This document shows, piece by piece, positions 17,638 through 25,519 of a stretch of DNA of 64,000 bases. Origin of the DNA: Lentzea terrae (lineage in GTDB: Bacteria; Actinomycetota; Actinomycetes; Mycobacteriales; Pseudonocardiaceae); contig NZ_QFWW01000038.1 of the NCBI RefSeq assembly GCF_003265345.1, positions 62,001-126,000 on the forward strand. The letters run 5' to 3'. Below the pieces are notes generated by a model. That model made no database searches, was not told the origin of the DNA, and saw only the letters and a program-made list of their open reading frames with translations. Each line of letters starts with the position of its first letter. Position 1 is the first letter of the stretch. The translations under genes and the position numbers were made by a program.

Positions 17638-18054
17638 ATGGGTGCGTGGCTTCCTGCAGATGACGCGGAACTGACCGCGGGTTGGCGGCTCTGGCTGGAG
17701 CTGAGCGACCGCGTCTACCCGGACCCGTCGTGGGACGGCACCCCTGCCGACGCCATCCGCCAGGTCCGCGAGCTGCTCGCGGCCTGCGAACTGATCCGCC
17801 TGGACTACCTGGCCGAGACCGCCCAGCCTTCGGTGGCTTTGCTGCAACTCCTGCAGTCGATGCCGTTCGTGGCCTCGTTCCCGGTCGACCTCTGGCACGA
17901 CGACACGCACCCGTTGGACGTCGAACGCGCCGAGCTGCTGCACGGCGATCTCGCGTCGTTCGCTCAGCACGTGGCGGGTGTGCGCGCTGCGTTGGCCCGC
18001 GGCGGTGGCTGGGTGGAGTTGGACCGCCGCCCGTGGGGCCTACCGGTCGACTGA
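17638..18054 (+). CDS. Hypothetical acidic cytosolic protein
   Basis: This 138-residue protein starts MGAWLPADDAELTAGWRLWL. It has no signal peptide, membrane helix or known motif. It is rich in Leu, Asp and Trp and probably all-helical. I do not recognise the family. ATG 17638 is chosen over an earlier in-frame start because the upstream part (Cys- and Val-rich) looks non-coding. The 3' end overlaps a small gene on the other strand by 15 bases. Confidence 0.5.
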   Translation: MGAWLPADDAELTAGWRLWLELSDRVYPDPSWDGTPADAIRQVRELLAACELIRLDYLAETAQPSVALLQLLQSMPFVASFPVDLWHDDTHPLDVERAELLHGDLASFAQHVAGVRAALARGGGWVELDRRPWGLPVD

Positions 18055-18207
18055 CCCGATGGCCGGCGTCACGCAGATGCGCCACATCTGCCAGATGCCC
18101 GCCAACGCGGCCAACACGTAGAGAACGCTGGCCGAGACGGTCCACAGCGAATCGCCGAAATTGGCGAAGAGCCGCCACGGCACCAGTCCCATGCCCGCCA
18201 CCAGCAT
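18040..18207 (-). CDS. Possible small two-helix membrane peptide or gene remnant
   Basis: From ATG 18207 the frame gives 55 residues with two hydrophobic helices, MLVAGMGLVPWRLFANFG and LYVLAALAGIWQMWR. The frame stays open upstream to 18372, but that part is Arg/Pro/Gly junk that runs through GC-rich hairpins, so the coding part may have lost its 5' end. The function is unknown and it may not be a real gene. Confidence 0.3.
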   Translation of the reverse strand: MLVAGMGLVPWRLFANFGDSLWTVSASVLYVLAALAGIWQMWRICVTPAIGSVDR

Positions 18208-18298
18208 GGTGGCGGGCAGCCAGCGTGCGCCCTGCCGGTCGACCAGGTGGCTGCGGGACAGGCCGGGGGTCCCGGGGGCGGTGCCCTCCGGCTGGGGT

Positions 18299-18317
18299 CT
18301 GGGGGCTCGGCCCCCAG
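18299..18317. repeat. GC-rich 8-bp hairpin, REP-like
   Basis: CTGGGGGCTCGGCCCCCAG is a perfect 8-base inverted repeat with a TCG loop. Such palindromes are common between genes in high-GC Actinobacteria. It has no T-run on either side that would make it a clear terminator. Confidence 0.45.
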
Positions 18318-18323
18318 GAAAAC

Positions 18324-18380
18324 ACCGAAACCGGCGAGGTCCGCGCTTTTCGCGGACACACACGCCGGTCACCGGTTTCG
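18324..18380 (-). terminator. Nested hairpin downstream of tRNA-Gly
   Basis: GTCCGCG (18339-18345) pairs with CGCGGAC (18351-18357), flanked by CCGGCG/CGCCGG and GAAACCGG/CCGGTTTC arms. It starts right behind the tRNA on the minus strand and ends near a GTTTTCC stretch, so it probably terminates or trims the tRNA transcript. Confidence 0.45.
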
Positions 18381-18451
18381 AGCGGGTGACGGGAATCGAA
18401 CCCGCCTCTACAGCTTGGGAAGCTGTCGTTCTACCAATGAACTACACCCGC
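18381..18451 (-). tRNA. tRNA-Gly (anticodon CCC)
   Basis: Read on the minus strand it folds as a full cloverleaf of 71 bases. The acceptor arms GCGGGTG and CACCCGC pair perfectly. The anticodon stem ACAGC/GCTGT encloses the loop TTCCCAA, giving anticodon CCC for GGG codons. The T loop is GTTCGATTC. CCA is not encoded. It lies 5' to dcd on the other strand, as also known in mycobacteria. Confidence 0.95.
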
Positions 18452-18511
18452 ATGAGCAAGCTCGCAGCCGATCATACACAGCGCGGCAACGCCCTGTGCC
18501 CAGGTCTCGGT

Positions 18512-18517
18512 TAGCCT
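18512..18517 (+). promoter_or_regulatory. -10 element of dcd (leaderless)
   Basis: TAGCCT fits TANNNT and ends six bases before the GTG start of dcd; there is no Shine-Dalgarno. Confidence 0.5.
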
Positions 18518-18523
18518 GTCCGG

Positions 18524-19105
18524 GTGCTGCTGAGTGACCAGGATCTGCGCAAAGAGGTCGAGTCGGGCCGTCTGCTGCTCGACCCGTTCGACGTCGAGAT
18601 GGTGCAACCGTCGAGCATCGACGTACGGCTGGACCGGTTCTTCCGGGTCTTCAACAACACCAAGTACACGCACATCGACCCGTCGATGCAGCAGGACGAG
18701 CTGACCAGCCTGGTCGAGGCGCCGGCGGACGAGCCGTTCGTGCTGCACCCCGGCGAGTTCGTGCTCGGCAGCACCTACGAGATGGTGACGTTGCCGGACG
18801 ATCTGGCCGGGCGCCTCGAGGGCAAGTCCAGCCTCGGCCGGCTCGGTCTGCTCACGCACTCGACGGCCGGCTTCATCGACCCCGGCTTCTCCGGTCACAT
18901 CACGCTGGAGCTGTCCAACGTCGCGAACCTGCCGATCACGTTGCACCCCGGCATGAAGATCGGGCAGCTGTGCCTGTTCAAGCTCTCCAGCCCGGCGGAG
19001 CACCCGTACGGTTCGAAGCAGGCCGGCAGCCGGTACCAGGGGCAGCGCGGGCCGACGCCGAGCCGCGCCTACCTGAACTTCCACCGCACCGACACGCGGC
19101 GCTAG
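18524..19105 (+). CDS. dcd: dCTP deaminase, dUMP-forming type
   Basis: This 193-residue protein starts [17 protein letters not shown]. The family signatures are [28 protein letters not shown] and the active-site [19 protein letters not shown], in which the Glu deaminates dCTP. In mycobacteria this type makes dUMP directly from dCTP, supplying thymidylate synthesis; the overall length and sequence resemble that group. It forms a homotrimer in the cytosol. It lies next to tRNA-Gly. Its TAG stop is shared through CTAG with the convergent metal exporter. The start is supported by the -10 six bases upstream. Confidence 0.95.
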   Translation: MLLSDQDLRKEVESGRLLLDPFDVEMVQPSSIDVRLDRFFRVFNNTKYTHIDPSMQQDELTSLVEAPADEPFVLHPGEFVLGSTYEMVTLPDDLAGRLEGKSSLGRLGLLTHSTAGFIDPGFSGHITLELSNVANLPITLHPGMKIGQLCLFKLSSPAEHPYGSKQAGSRYQGQRGPTPSRAYLNFHRTDTRR

Positions 19106-20085
19106 AAGCCGTAGCGGTCGAGCACGCGCCGTCGCAGGTCCGGATCGGTGCGGGGGACGGGTTCCAGGAAGATCTCGTCGAGGTCCGGGAACGCTGAACG
19201 CAGTTCTGCGGAGATGCGCACGCACGCGTTCTCCAGTTCGAACGCGGTCAGAGCGTCGTTGAAGTCGAGCCGTGCGCACAGCAGGACGCGGTCGGTGCCG
19301 ATCAGCATCGTCAGCACGTCCACGACGGCGTCGACCTCCTGCTCCTCCGACAGCCGCCGCCAGATCGCCTTCACCAGCACGGGATCCGCCTGCCGTCCGA
19401 TCAGCAGGCCCTTGTTGGTGCGCGCCAGGACGTAGGCGACCAACGCCAGCAAGACGCCGATCGCGAGCGAGGCCAGGCCGTCCCACAACGACGAACCCGT
19501 CAGCTGGTGCAGGCCGAGGCCGGAGAACGCCAGCACGAGACCGATCAGTGCGGCCGAGTCCTCCAGGAAAACCGTCTTCACGGTCGGGTCGTCGGACATG
19601 CGCAGGTAGTCCCAGAACCCGCGGCCGTGCGCGGCTGCCTCGCGGCGCACCTGCCGGAACGCCTGGTTCCACGAGATCGACTCCAGCAGGAACGCCAGCG
19701 CCAGCACGATGTAGCCGACCAGCGGCCTGGTCTGCTCCTCCGGCTCGCCGAAGACCGTGCGGAAGCCCTCGTAGAACGCGAACATCGCGCCCGAGGCGAA
19801 GATCGAGACGGCCGCCAGCAGCGACCAGAAGTAGCGCTCCTTGCCGTAGCCGAACGGGTGGTGGCGGTCGGCTGGGCGGTCCGAGCGGCGCAGGGCCGTG
19901 AGCAGAAGAGCCTCGGTGAACGTGTCGGCGACCGAGTGTGCGGCTTCGGAGAGGATGGCTGCCGAACCGGTCAGCACGCCCGCGACGGCCTTGGTGATCG
20001 CGATCGCCAGGTTCACCAGCAGGGCCAGGACGACGGTGAGTGTGCTTTCGCCAGAGCCCTGCGGCTTCTCACTCATGGCGATCAC
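19102..20085 (-). CDS. Cation diffusion facilitator (CDF) metal exporter
   Basis: This 327-residue protein has about six membrane helices. [21 protein letters not shown] contains the first Asp-containing metal site, and [15 protein letters not shown] is the conserved loop after helix 2. [16 protein letters not shown] is helix 5. The C-terminal 90 residues form the usual cytosolic domain. CDF proteins export Zn, Fe, Mn or Co using protons. GTG 20085 follows GAGG at good spacing; ATG 20076 is the alternative. Its stop shares CTAG with dcd. Which metal it moves cannot be told. Confidence 0.88.
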   Translation of the reverse strand: MIAMSEKPQGSGESTLTVVLALLVNLAIAITKAVAGVLTGSAAILSEAAHSVADTFTEALLLTALRRSDRPADRHHPFGYGKERYFWSLLAAVSIFASGAMFAFYEGFRTVFGEPEEQTRPLVGYIVLALAFLLESISWNQAFRQVRREAAAHGRGFWDYLRMSDDPTVKTVFLEDSAALIGLVLAFSGLGLHQLTGSSLWDGLASLAIGVLLALVAYVLARTNKGLLIGRQADPVLVKAIWRRLSEEQEVDAVVDVLTMLIGTDRVLLCARLDFNDALTAFELENACVRISAELRSAFPDLDEIFLEPVPRTDPDLRRRVLDRYGF

Positions 20086-20229
20086 TTTAGGCCTCGATCA
20101 CTGGCTGGCCGCGTGATCGTTAAGCCATTCGAGTGACATTCGCGGGGCAGGGCAACATCTCGCGGCCCTGCGGTGTCTTAAGGCTGGGATCTGCTCCGGG
20201 GGGACGCTGATCACCAGGGGGTAAGACGG
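20086..20229. other. Non-coding gap with an inverted repeat; possible small RNA
   Basis: This divergent gap between the CDF and MarR genes has GTCTTA near 20173 matched by TAAGAC near 20221 and runs of five to six G. A terminator-like hairpin follows at 20230-20262 although no gene ends there. A short RNA made from one of the strands would explain this. Confidence 0.3.
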
Positions 20230-20262
20230 AACGGCCCGCGTCCGGGAGAGACGCGGGCCGTT
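20230..20262 (+). terminator. 12-bp terminator-like hairpin with no upstream gene
   Basis: AACGGCCCGCGT (20230-20241) pairs perfectly with ACGCGGGCCGTT (20251-20262) around a nine-base loop. It lies between two divergent genes, so it cannot end either of them. The strand is a guess. Confidence 0.5.
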
Positions 20263-20279
20263 CTGCATGCGGGCGCAAC

Positions 20280-20285
20280 TACCAT
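20280..20285 (+). promoter_or_regulatory. -10 element of the MarR gene (leaderless)
   Basis: TACCAT fits TANNNT and stands six bases before ATG 20292. Confidence 0.45.
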
Positions 20286-20291
20286 CGTGGG

Positions 20292-20843
20292 ATGGGCAAG
20301 CGTGGTGCGGATGACACCGATGCCGAGGTCGAGTCGTGGAGGGCCATGGTTCCGGCGATCGATCCGGTGGTCGAAGGCGTGGTCGACCGCGTGCACCAGA
20401 TCAGCAAGTACCTCGACTTCCTCGCCACGGAGATCGCCGCGCCGCACGGGCTGAACCGGGCCGACTACGAGATCCTCGCCCGCCTGTTCTGGATCGGGCC
20501 GCCGCACCGCCTGACGCCCAAGCAGCTCGCGAACGGCACGTTGAGCCCGGCGACGACGATCACGAGCCGCCTCGACCGGCTGGAGAAGGCCGGTCTCGTG
20601 GTCCGCGAGCTCGATCCGAGCGACCGCCGGTCGTTGCCCGCGACGCTGACCGACGCGGGCCGCGAGATCTTCCTGCAGATCGTCGCCGGCCAGGCCGAAC
20701 GGGAGAAGGAGCTGTTCACCGCGCTGCCCGGCGGTGACCTCGAGAACCTGCGCGACCTGCTGCGTCAGGTGATGGAGGTGCTCTCGGGCGAGCTGGGGCC
20801 TGCTCACCGCCGCACGAGGCTCGCCCTCGACAGCAAGGGATAA
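20292..20843 (+). CDS. MarR-family transcriptional regulator
   Basis: This 183-residue protein has a winged helix at about residues 50-135. NRADYEILARLFWIGPPHRL leads in, then LSPATTITSRLDRLEKAGLV is the recognition helix, and RELDPSDRRSLPATLTDAGR is the wing, the hallmark of MarR. An N-terminal helix and a C-terminal helix make the dimer. Its target is not obvious: the gene stands alone between a CDF exporter and a surface protein. MarR proteins usually sense phenolic or oxidative signals. The start is supported by a -10 six bases upstream. Confidence 0.85.
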   Translation: MGKRGADDTDAEVESWRAMVPAIDPVVEGVVDRVHQISKYLDFLATEIAAPHGLNRADYEILARLFWIGPPHRLTPKQLANGTLSPATTITSRLDRLEKAGLVVRELDPSDRRSLPATLTDAGREIFLQIVAGQAEREKELFTALPGGDLENLRDLLRQVMEVLSGELGPAHRRTRLALDSKG

Positions 20844-20929
20844 TTGCTACGAACTCGTACTATCCGATATCGTGCTAACTGGCGCGAGAGGGAGGGGTGC
20901 GACGACATGGGTGGTTATCCGCTGTCCGA

Positions 20930-20943
20930 GTGAGCCAGATCAC
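20930..20943. promoter_or_regulatory. CRP/GlxR-like box before the surface-protein gene
   Basis: GTGA-N6-TCAC matches the core of the cAMP receptor protein site known in Corynebacterium and Mycobacterium (TGTGA-N6-TCACA). It lies 61 bases before the GTG start of the LAXTG protein. Confidence 0.45.
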
Positions 20944-21004
20944 GCAACACTGTGCCCCTGGCGTTCCGATGTCCTAGGTGGAGAAATCGAACGCTGGGGG
21001 AACA

Positions 21005-22306
21005 GTGCAGAAGACTTTCGCCGTCGCGATGACGGCTGCCCTTTTGCTGCCGACCGTGGCCACGTCGGCCGCGGCGCAGCAGGAGAAGATCACCATCGAG
21101 GGGGTGAACTTCCTCGACCGCAACAACAACAAGAAGCCCGACGCGGGCGAGACGCCCAGGTCCGGCCTCCGCATGTCGGCGGTCGACACCGCAACCCACA
21201 AGGTCGTGTGGGAGTTCACGACCGGGGCCGACGGCCGGTACAAGGCGGTGTTGGACAAGGGGCCGAAGTACGCGGTGGGCATCGCCAACTTCGGCGACTA
21301 CACGGGCAACCGCGCGGAGTGGATCCTCTCCGAGAGCCGAGCCGACGCCGACTTCGGGTTCGCCGGCTACTTCCTCGAGGGCTTCACCTTCGTCGACGCC
21401 AACGGTGACGGCGACAAGCAGGACGACGAGAAGACGCACGAGGGCCTGATCAAGGTCACCGGCAAGTCGATCTCGGGCGTCGAGGTGAACGTCGAGACCC
21501 GGTCCGACGCCGACGGTTCGTACCGCTTCGACCTGCCGCTGGGGCAGTACCAGGTCAACGCGCCCGACCTCAGGAGGAACGGGCTCGCGCTCGCCAAGCC
21601 GAAGTCCGACAACGACATCGACTGGGTGACCGGCACGCTCGCGTTCCCGACGGGCAGCGACGGGAAGCGCAACTACCGCGCCGACATGCGCTACTTCGAG
21701 CCCAAGGGCGACGGCGCGCTCGAGGACACCACGATCAGCCCGGCCAAGGACACCTACGTCGTCGGTGAGCAGATCGAGGTGAAGTTCAAGCTGCTCAACA
21801 AGGGCGACGTCCCCGGCAAGCTGTCGGTCATCATGTTCGGCCTGGGCTCCATGGACGCCAAGCTGATCTCGCTCAGCGACAACGTCACCGGCACGATGCA
21901 GGAGTTCGAGACGGTCAACAAGCTCCTGCCCGGTGAGTCGATCACCGTCGTGATGAAGCTCGAACTCGCCAGCACCGAGTTGAAGGAGATCTCGCCGTTC
22001 GCCCGCCCGTTCATCGGTGGGTTCAAGGACTTCGACCACAAGAACCAGGGTCAGCCCTTCTACCGGAAGATCAAGGTCGTGGAGAAGGGCACCACGTCCG
22101 AGCCGTCCACGACCACGACCACGTCGTCGTCTTCGGCAACCACCGCACCGACGAGCACCACGACCACGACGGTCGTGGCCAAGGCGGGCAACAAGTCCGG
22201 GCTCGCGTCGACCGGTGCCTCGCCGCTGGGCCTCCTGGCACTCGGCAGCGTGCTGCTCGCGGCCGGTCTGGGTGCGTTCTTCGTGGCGCGCCGCCGCCGG
22301 TCGTGA
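21005..22306 (+). CDS. LAXTG-anchored surface protein with SdrD_B-like domains
   Basis: This 433-residue exported protein has a signal peptide at residues 1-28 (MQKTFAVAMTAALLLPTVAT then SAAAQQ). Then follow repeats that look like SdrD_B/Cna_B folds: NFLDRNNNKKPDAGETPRSG and TFVDANGDGDKQDDE, which may bind calcium. A second half (about 255-365) looks like a beta-sandwich. A Thr/Ser spacer leads to LASTG, a hydrophobic helix and RRRRS, the cell-wall sorting signal recognised by class E sortases. No sortase gene is near. GTG 21005 is preferred over 20978 as GGGGG precedes it. Its binding partner is unknown. Confidence 0.85.
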   Translation: MQKTFAVAMTAALLLPTVATSAAAQQEKITIEGVNFLDRNNNKKPDAGETPRSGLRMSAVDTATHKVVWEFTTGADGRYKAVLDKGPKYAVGIANFGDYTGNRAEWILSESRADADFGFAGYFLEGFTFVDANGDGDKQDDEKTHEGLIKVTGKSISGVEVNVETRSDADGSYRFDLPLGQYQVNAPDLRRNGLALAKPKSDNDIDWVTGTLAFPTGSDGKRNYRADMRYFEPKGDGALEDTTISPAKDTYVVGEQIEVKFKLLNKGDVPGKLSVIMFGLGSMDAKLISLSDNVTGTMQEFETVNKLLPGESITVVMKLELASTELKEISPFARPFIGGFKDFDHKNQGQPFYRKIKVVEKGTTSEPSTTTTTSSSSATTAPTSTTTTTVVAKAGNKSGLASTGASPLGLLALGSVLLAAGLGAFFVARRRRS

Positions 22307-22310
22307 CCAC

Positions 22311-22330
22311 TTAGGACCCGTTAGGACCCG
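22311..22330 (+). repeat. Tandem 10-bp direct repeat
   Basis: TTAGGACCCG occurs twice without gap between the surface protein and the holin-like gene. The role is unknown. Confidence 0.6.
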
Positions 22331-22337
22331 CCACGGC

Positions 22338-22343
22338 TAGTCT
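22338..22343 (+). promoter_or_regulatory. -10 element of the small membrane protein gene (leaderless)
   Basis: TAGTCT fits TANNNT and stands seven bases before ATG 22351. Confidence 0.45.
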
Positions 22344-22350
22344 GCGCGGC

Positions 22351-22731
22351 ATGGGCATCTTGGTGCATGTGCTGCTGACTGCCGTGGCGGTCTGGGTGTC
22401 GACCGCCCTCCCCGGCATCGACCTGGGCGAGGGCACCACCAGCTCGAGAATCCTCACGCTGCTCGGCGTCGCGGTGATCTTCGGCCTGGTGAACGCGGTC
22501 GTGAAGCCGCTCGTGAAGTTCTTCGGCTGTCTGTTCTACCTGGTGACGCTGGGCCTGATCGGCCTCGTCGTGAACGCGTTGCTGTTCATGCTCACCGGGT
22601 GGATCGCCGAGCAGCTCGACCTGCCGTTCCGCGTCGACGGCTTCTGGCCCGCGTTCTGGGGCGCGATCATCGTCGCCCTGACCGGCTGGGTGCTGAACGT
22701 GATCTACGACAAGGTCACCGACAAGGACTGA
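22351..22731 (+). CDS. Phage-holin-4-like (YvlD/Phage_holin_4_2) membrane protein
   Basis: This 126-residue protein has four hydrophobic helices: MGILVHVLLTAVAVWVSTAL, the ILTLLGVAVIFGLVNAVVKP stretch, LFYLVTLGLIGLVVNALLFM and WGAIIVALTGWVLNVIYD. GLVNAVVKPLVKFFG is the family motif. Despite the family name, such proteins are chromosomal and widespread in Actinobacteria, with no known lytic role; no phage genes are near. It ends before a strong bidirectional terminator. The start is supported by a -10 seven bases upstream. Confidence 0.85.
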   Translation: MGILVHVLLTAVAVWVSTALPGIDLGEGTTSSRILTLLGVAVIFGLVNAVVKPLVKFFGCLFYLVTLGLIGLVVNALLFMLTGWIAEQLDLPFRVDGFWPAFWGAIIVALTGWVLNVIYDKVTDKD

Positions 22732-22743
22732 CCCGCCGACGAA

Positions 22744-22782
22744 AAAACGCCCCTCGGTCCACATCGGACCGAGGGGCGTTTT
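22744..22782. terminator. Bidirectional intrinsic terminator
   Basis: Arms 22744-22760 and 22766-22782 are perfect 17-base complements with A4 on the left and T4 on the right, so the hairpin ends both the holin-like gene (plus) and the EtfD-like gene (minus). Confidence 0.9.
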
Positions 22783-22789
22783 GCACAGA

Positions 22790-25051
22790 TCAGACCTTCG
22801 ACTTGTCCTCGTCCGGCAGCGGTGTGCCGGTCGGCGCCTCGTCGGTCGGGATGTCCTTCTTCTCCGTGCCGCGGCGAACGGACTCCAGCAGCATCTGCGC
22901 CACGTCGACGACCTCGACGTGGGCGCCGGCCTGGCCGTCGGACTGGCGTGCGGTCACGCCGTCGGTGAGCATCACGCGGCAGAACGGGCAGCCGGTCGCG
23001 ATCTTCGACGGCGCGGTGGACAACGCCTCGTCCACGCGGTCGACGTTGATGCGCTTGCCGATCCGCTCCTCCATCCACATGCGAGCGCCACCGGCACCGC
23101 AGCACATGGAGCGTTCTTCGTGGCGCGGCATCTCGCGCAGCTTCGCGCCGGAAGCCCCGATGAGCTCACGCGGTGCTTCGTAGACCTTGTTGTGGCGGCC
23201 CAGGTAGCACGGGTCGTGGTAGGTGACGTCCTCGGTGACCGGGGCGACCGGCACCAGGCGACGCTCGCGCACCAGCTTGTTCAGCAACTGCGTGTGGTGC
23301 ACGACCTCGTAGGTGCCGCCGACCTGCGGGTACTCGTTCGCGAGCGTGTTGAAGCAGTGCGCACACGTCACGACGATCTTGCGCTGGCCCACGGGCCGGT
23401 CCTCGAAGACCGAGTTGAGCACCTCGACGTTCTGCTGCGCGAGCATCTGGAAGAGGAACTCGTTGCCGGCGCGGCGGGCCGGGTCACCGGTGCAGGTCTC
23501 CTCCGGGCCGAGCACGGTGTAGGAGACGCCCGCGGTGTGCAGCAGTTCGGCGACGGCGCGCGTGGTCTTCTTCGCGCGGTCCTCGAACGCACCGGCGCAG
23601 CCGACCCAGAACAGGTACTCGGTGTCGCCCAGTTCGCCGTCGAACACCGGCACCTCGAACTCGAGGCCCTCGGTCCACGCCAGGCGGTCCTTGGCGTTCT
23701 GGCCCCAGGGGTTGCCCTTGTTCTCCAGGTTCTTGAACATGCCGCCGAGCTCGGTCGGGAAGTTCGACTCGATCAGCACCTGGTAGCGGCGCATGTCGAC
23801 GATGTGGTCGACGTGCTCGATGTCGACCGGGCACTGCTCGACGCAGGCGCCGCAGGTCGTGCAGGACCACAGCACCTCGGGGTCGATCACGCCGAGCTCG
23901 TCCGGGCCGCCGACCAGCGGGCGCTCGGACTCGGCCATCGCCAGCACGTCGATCGACTCGAGGCGCTTCTTGTAGTCCTCGTACTTGTCCTCGACCAGGC
24001 CGACCTCGTCGCCGGCCATGTCGCGCGAGCCGCCGGCCAGCAGGTACGGCGCCTTGGCGAACGCGTGGTCGCGCAGCTGCGTGATGACCAGCTTGGGGGA
24101 CAACGGCTTGCCGGTGTTCCAGGCCGGGCACTGCGACTGGCAGCGGCCGCACTCGGTGCAGGTGGAGAAGTCGAGCCAGCCCTTCCAGCTGAAGTCCTCG
24201 ACCTTGCCGACGCCGAACACGTCCTTGTCCGGGTCGGCCTCCTCCAGATCCAGCACCTTGCCGCCGGACATCATCGGCTTCAACGCACCCAGGGCGACGC
24301 CACCGTCGTCCTCGCGCTTGAAGTAGATGTTGAAGAACGCCGAGAACCGGTGCCAGGCGACGCCCATCGTCAGGTTCCGGCCGACCACGACCAGCCAGAT
24401 CATGCCGCTCAGCAGCTTGACCAGCGCCATCACCGACACCCAGATCGGCGCGGCCGGCAGGATCGCGGCGAGCGGCTGCGTCACGAACGACGTCCACAGC
24501 GGCGCGGTCTCGAGGCCGCTCGACTGCTTGAACGCCTTGACCATCAGGATGCCGACACCCTCGATGACCACGACCGCCTCGACGAAGTAGGCGGACTTGA
24601 AGTCGGAGCCCTGGAAGCGGGAGACCCGGTCGGCGCGGCGCGGGTGGTTGCGCTGGCGGATGACCGCCAGGGCCACACCACCGACGACGGTGCCGACGCC
24701 CAGCAGTTCGATCAGCAACAGCCAGATCGACCACGTGCCGATGATCGGCCAGTGGAAGTGCGGGTCGAACACCTCGCCGTAGGCCTCGAACAGGACGGCG
24801 GAGCCGATCAGGAAGCCCCACATCACCATCCAGTGCCAGGGGGCGACCGAGCGGAACTTGGCCATCCTGGTGTGCGCGACGAACTCGACGATCAACGTCT
24901 TCAGCCGCGGCCAGAACGGTCCCTTGCGGGTCCCGTCCGGCTGGCCGAGCCGGATGATCTTGATCATCTTCCACACGCCAGCGACGAACACGCCCCAGGC
25001 GACGACGCTCACCGCTACGGCGACGAGTCCGAGAACCAGCTGGAGGGTCAT
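22790..25051 (-). CDS. Membrane Fe-S oxidoreductase, EtfD-like ETF:quinone reductase
   Basis: This 753-residue protein has an N-terminal membrane domain with about five helices (residues 1-240). Two ferredoxin-type clusters follow, CTECGRCQSQCP and CTTCGACVEQCPVD. A C-terminal pair of CCG-type domains has CAHCFNT, DPCYLGRHN, CCGAGGARMW and GCPFCRVML. This is the layout of mycobacterial EtfD (Rv0338c), which takes electrons from ETF charged by acyl-CoA dehydrogenases such as FadE5 and reduces menaquinone. A FadE5-like enzyme is encoded 10 kb away, supporting this role. Heterodisulfide reductase or GlpC-like roles are the alternative. Confidence 0.85.
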   Translation of the reverse strand: MTLQLVLGLVAVAVSVVAWGVFVAGVWKMIKIIRLGQPDGTRKGPFWPRLKTLIVEFVAHTRMAKFRSVAPWHWMVMWGFLIGSAVLFEAYGEVFDPHFHWPIIGTWSIWLLLIELLGVGTVVGGVALAVIRQRNHPRRADRVSRFQGSDFKSAYFVEAVVVIEGVGILMVKAFKQSSGLETAPLWTSFVTQPLAAILPAAPIWVSVMALVKLLSGMIWLVVVGRNLTMGVAWHRFSAFFNIYFKREDDGGVALGALKPMMSGGKVLDLEEADPDKDVFGVGKVEDFSWKGWLDFSTCTECGRCQSQCPAWNTGKPLSPKLVITQLRDHAFAKAPYLLAGGSRDMAGDEVGLVEDKYEDYKKRLESIDVLAMAESERPLVGGPDELGVIDPEVLWSCTTCGACVEQCPVDIEHVDHIVDMRRYQVLIESNFPTELGGMFKNLENKGNPWGQNAKDRLAWTEGLEFEVPVFDGELGDTEYLFWVGCAGAFEDRAKKTTRAVAELLHTAGVSYTVLGPEETCTGDPARRAGNEFLFQMLAQQNVEVLNSVFEDRPVGQRKIVVTCAHCFNTLANEYPQVGGTYEVVHHTQLLNKLVRERRLVPVAPVTEDVTYHDPCYLGRHNKVYEAPRELIGASGAKLREMPRHEERSMCCGAGGARMWMEERIGKRINVDRVDEALSTAPSKIATGCPFCRVMLTDGVTARQSDGQAGAHVEVVDVAQMLLESVRRGTEKKDIPTDEAPTGTPLPDEDKSKV

Positions 25052-25128
25052 GGCGGGAGTCTAGGCCACGTTACTCGTGGGTAACCACTTGGACGTGGCC
25101 GGTGTCTCCTCACGTACCGGTCAAGTAT

Positions 25129-25187
25129 CCGGATGTTGATCAAAAAATTATGGAACAATTGTTCAAGTAGTTTGTGTCAACATCCGG
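25129..25187. promoter_or_regulatory. Operator and hairpin region before the SMR exporter
   Basis: An 11-base inverted repeat, CCGGATGTTGA (25129-25139) and TCAACATCCGG (25177-25187), encloses an AT-rich segment with the perfect palindrome GAACAATTGTTC (25153-25164). The right arm abuts the GGGGG ribosome site of the exporter. The palindrome is the likely target of the TetR encoded just downstream. Confidence 0.55.
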
Positions 25188-25195
25188 GGGTCGCC

Positions 25196-25519
25196 ATGTT
25201 GTACCTGTATCTCGCTGCCGCGATCGCGGGAGAGATCGCCGCCACCGTCTCGTTGAAGCTGTCCGAGGGCTTCACGAGACTGTGGCCGTCGGTGGTGGTC
25301 GTCGTCGGATATGCGATCGCCTTCACAGCCCTTTCGCGCGCGTTGAAGTTGGGTATGCCCGTGGGCGTCGCCTACGCCGTGTGGTCCGCCGTCGGAGTCG
25401 CAGCCGTCGCGGTCATCGGCTGGAAGTTCCTGGGCGAAACCCTCAACCCCACGATGGTCATCGGGTTGACTTTGATCATCGGAGGCGTGGTGACGCTCGA
25501 GCTCGGGAGGACGCACTGA
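25196..25519 (+). CDS. Small multidrug resistance (SMR) exporter
   Basis: This 107-residue protein has four helices. MLYLYLAAAIAGEIAATVSL has the essential Glu near residue 13, and the VGVAYAVWSAVGVAAVAVIG helix is the family signature. Length and pattern match EmrE/QacC-type exporters, which expel quaternary ammonium compounds and similar cations against protons. ATG 25196 follows a GGGGG run. The downstream TetR overlaps its stop by four bases, so both are made from one mRNA. The exact drug is unknown; guanidinium export (Gdx type) is possible. Confidence 0.88.
   Translation: MLYLYLAAAIAGEIAATVSLKLSEGFTRLWPSVVVVVGYAIAFTALSRALKLGMPVGVAYAVWSAVGVAAVAVIGWKFLGETLNPTMVIGLTLIIGGVVTLELGRTH

Noticed and set aside
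18381-18524. A tRNA-linked attachment site for an integrated element
   Set aside because: No integrase gene and no repeated copy of the tRNA 3' end is seen in the flanks.
20160-20262. A 6C RNA in the gap between the CDF and MarR genes
   Set aside because: The minus strand has C-runs, but I could not place them in the loops of two short stems as the 6C motif needs; kept only as a possible small RNA.
22351-22731. A prophage, suggested by the holin-like family name
   Set aside because: No other phage gene is near and this family is a normal chromosomal membrane protein in Actinobacteria.
22781-25084. A 767-codon open frame antisense to the EtfD-like gene
   Set aside because: The minus strand has complete Fe-S and CCG motifs; the plus-strand frame shows only Arg/Leu/His-rich shadow composition.
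25129-25195. A guanidine riboswitch before the SMR gene
   Set aside because: The ACGR/GGxxACGR landmarks of guanidine riboswitches are not seen; the palindrome fits a protein operator better.
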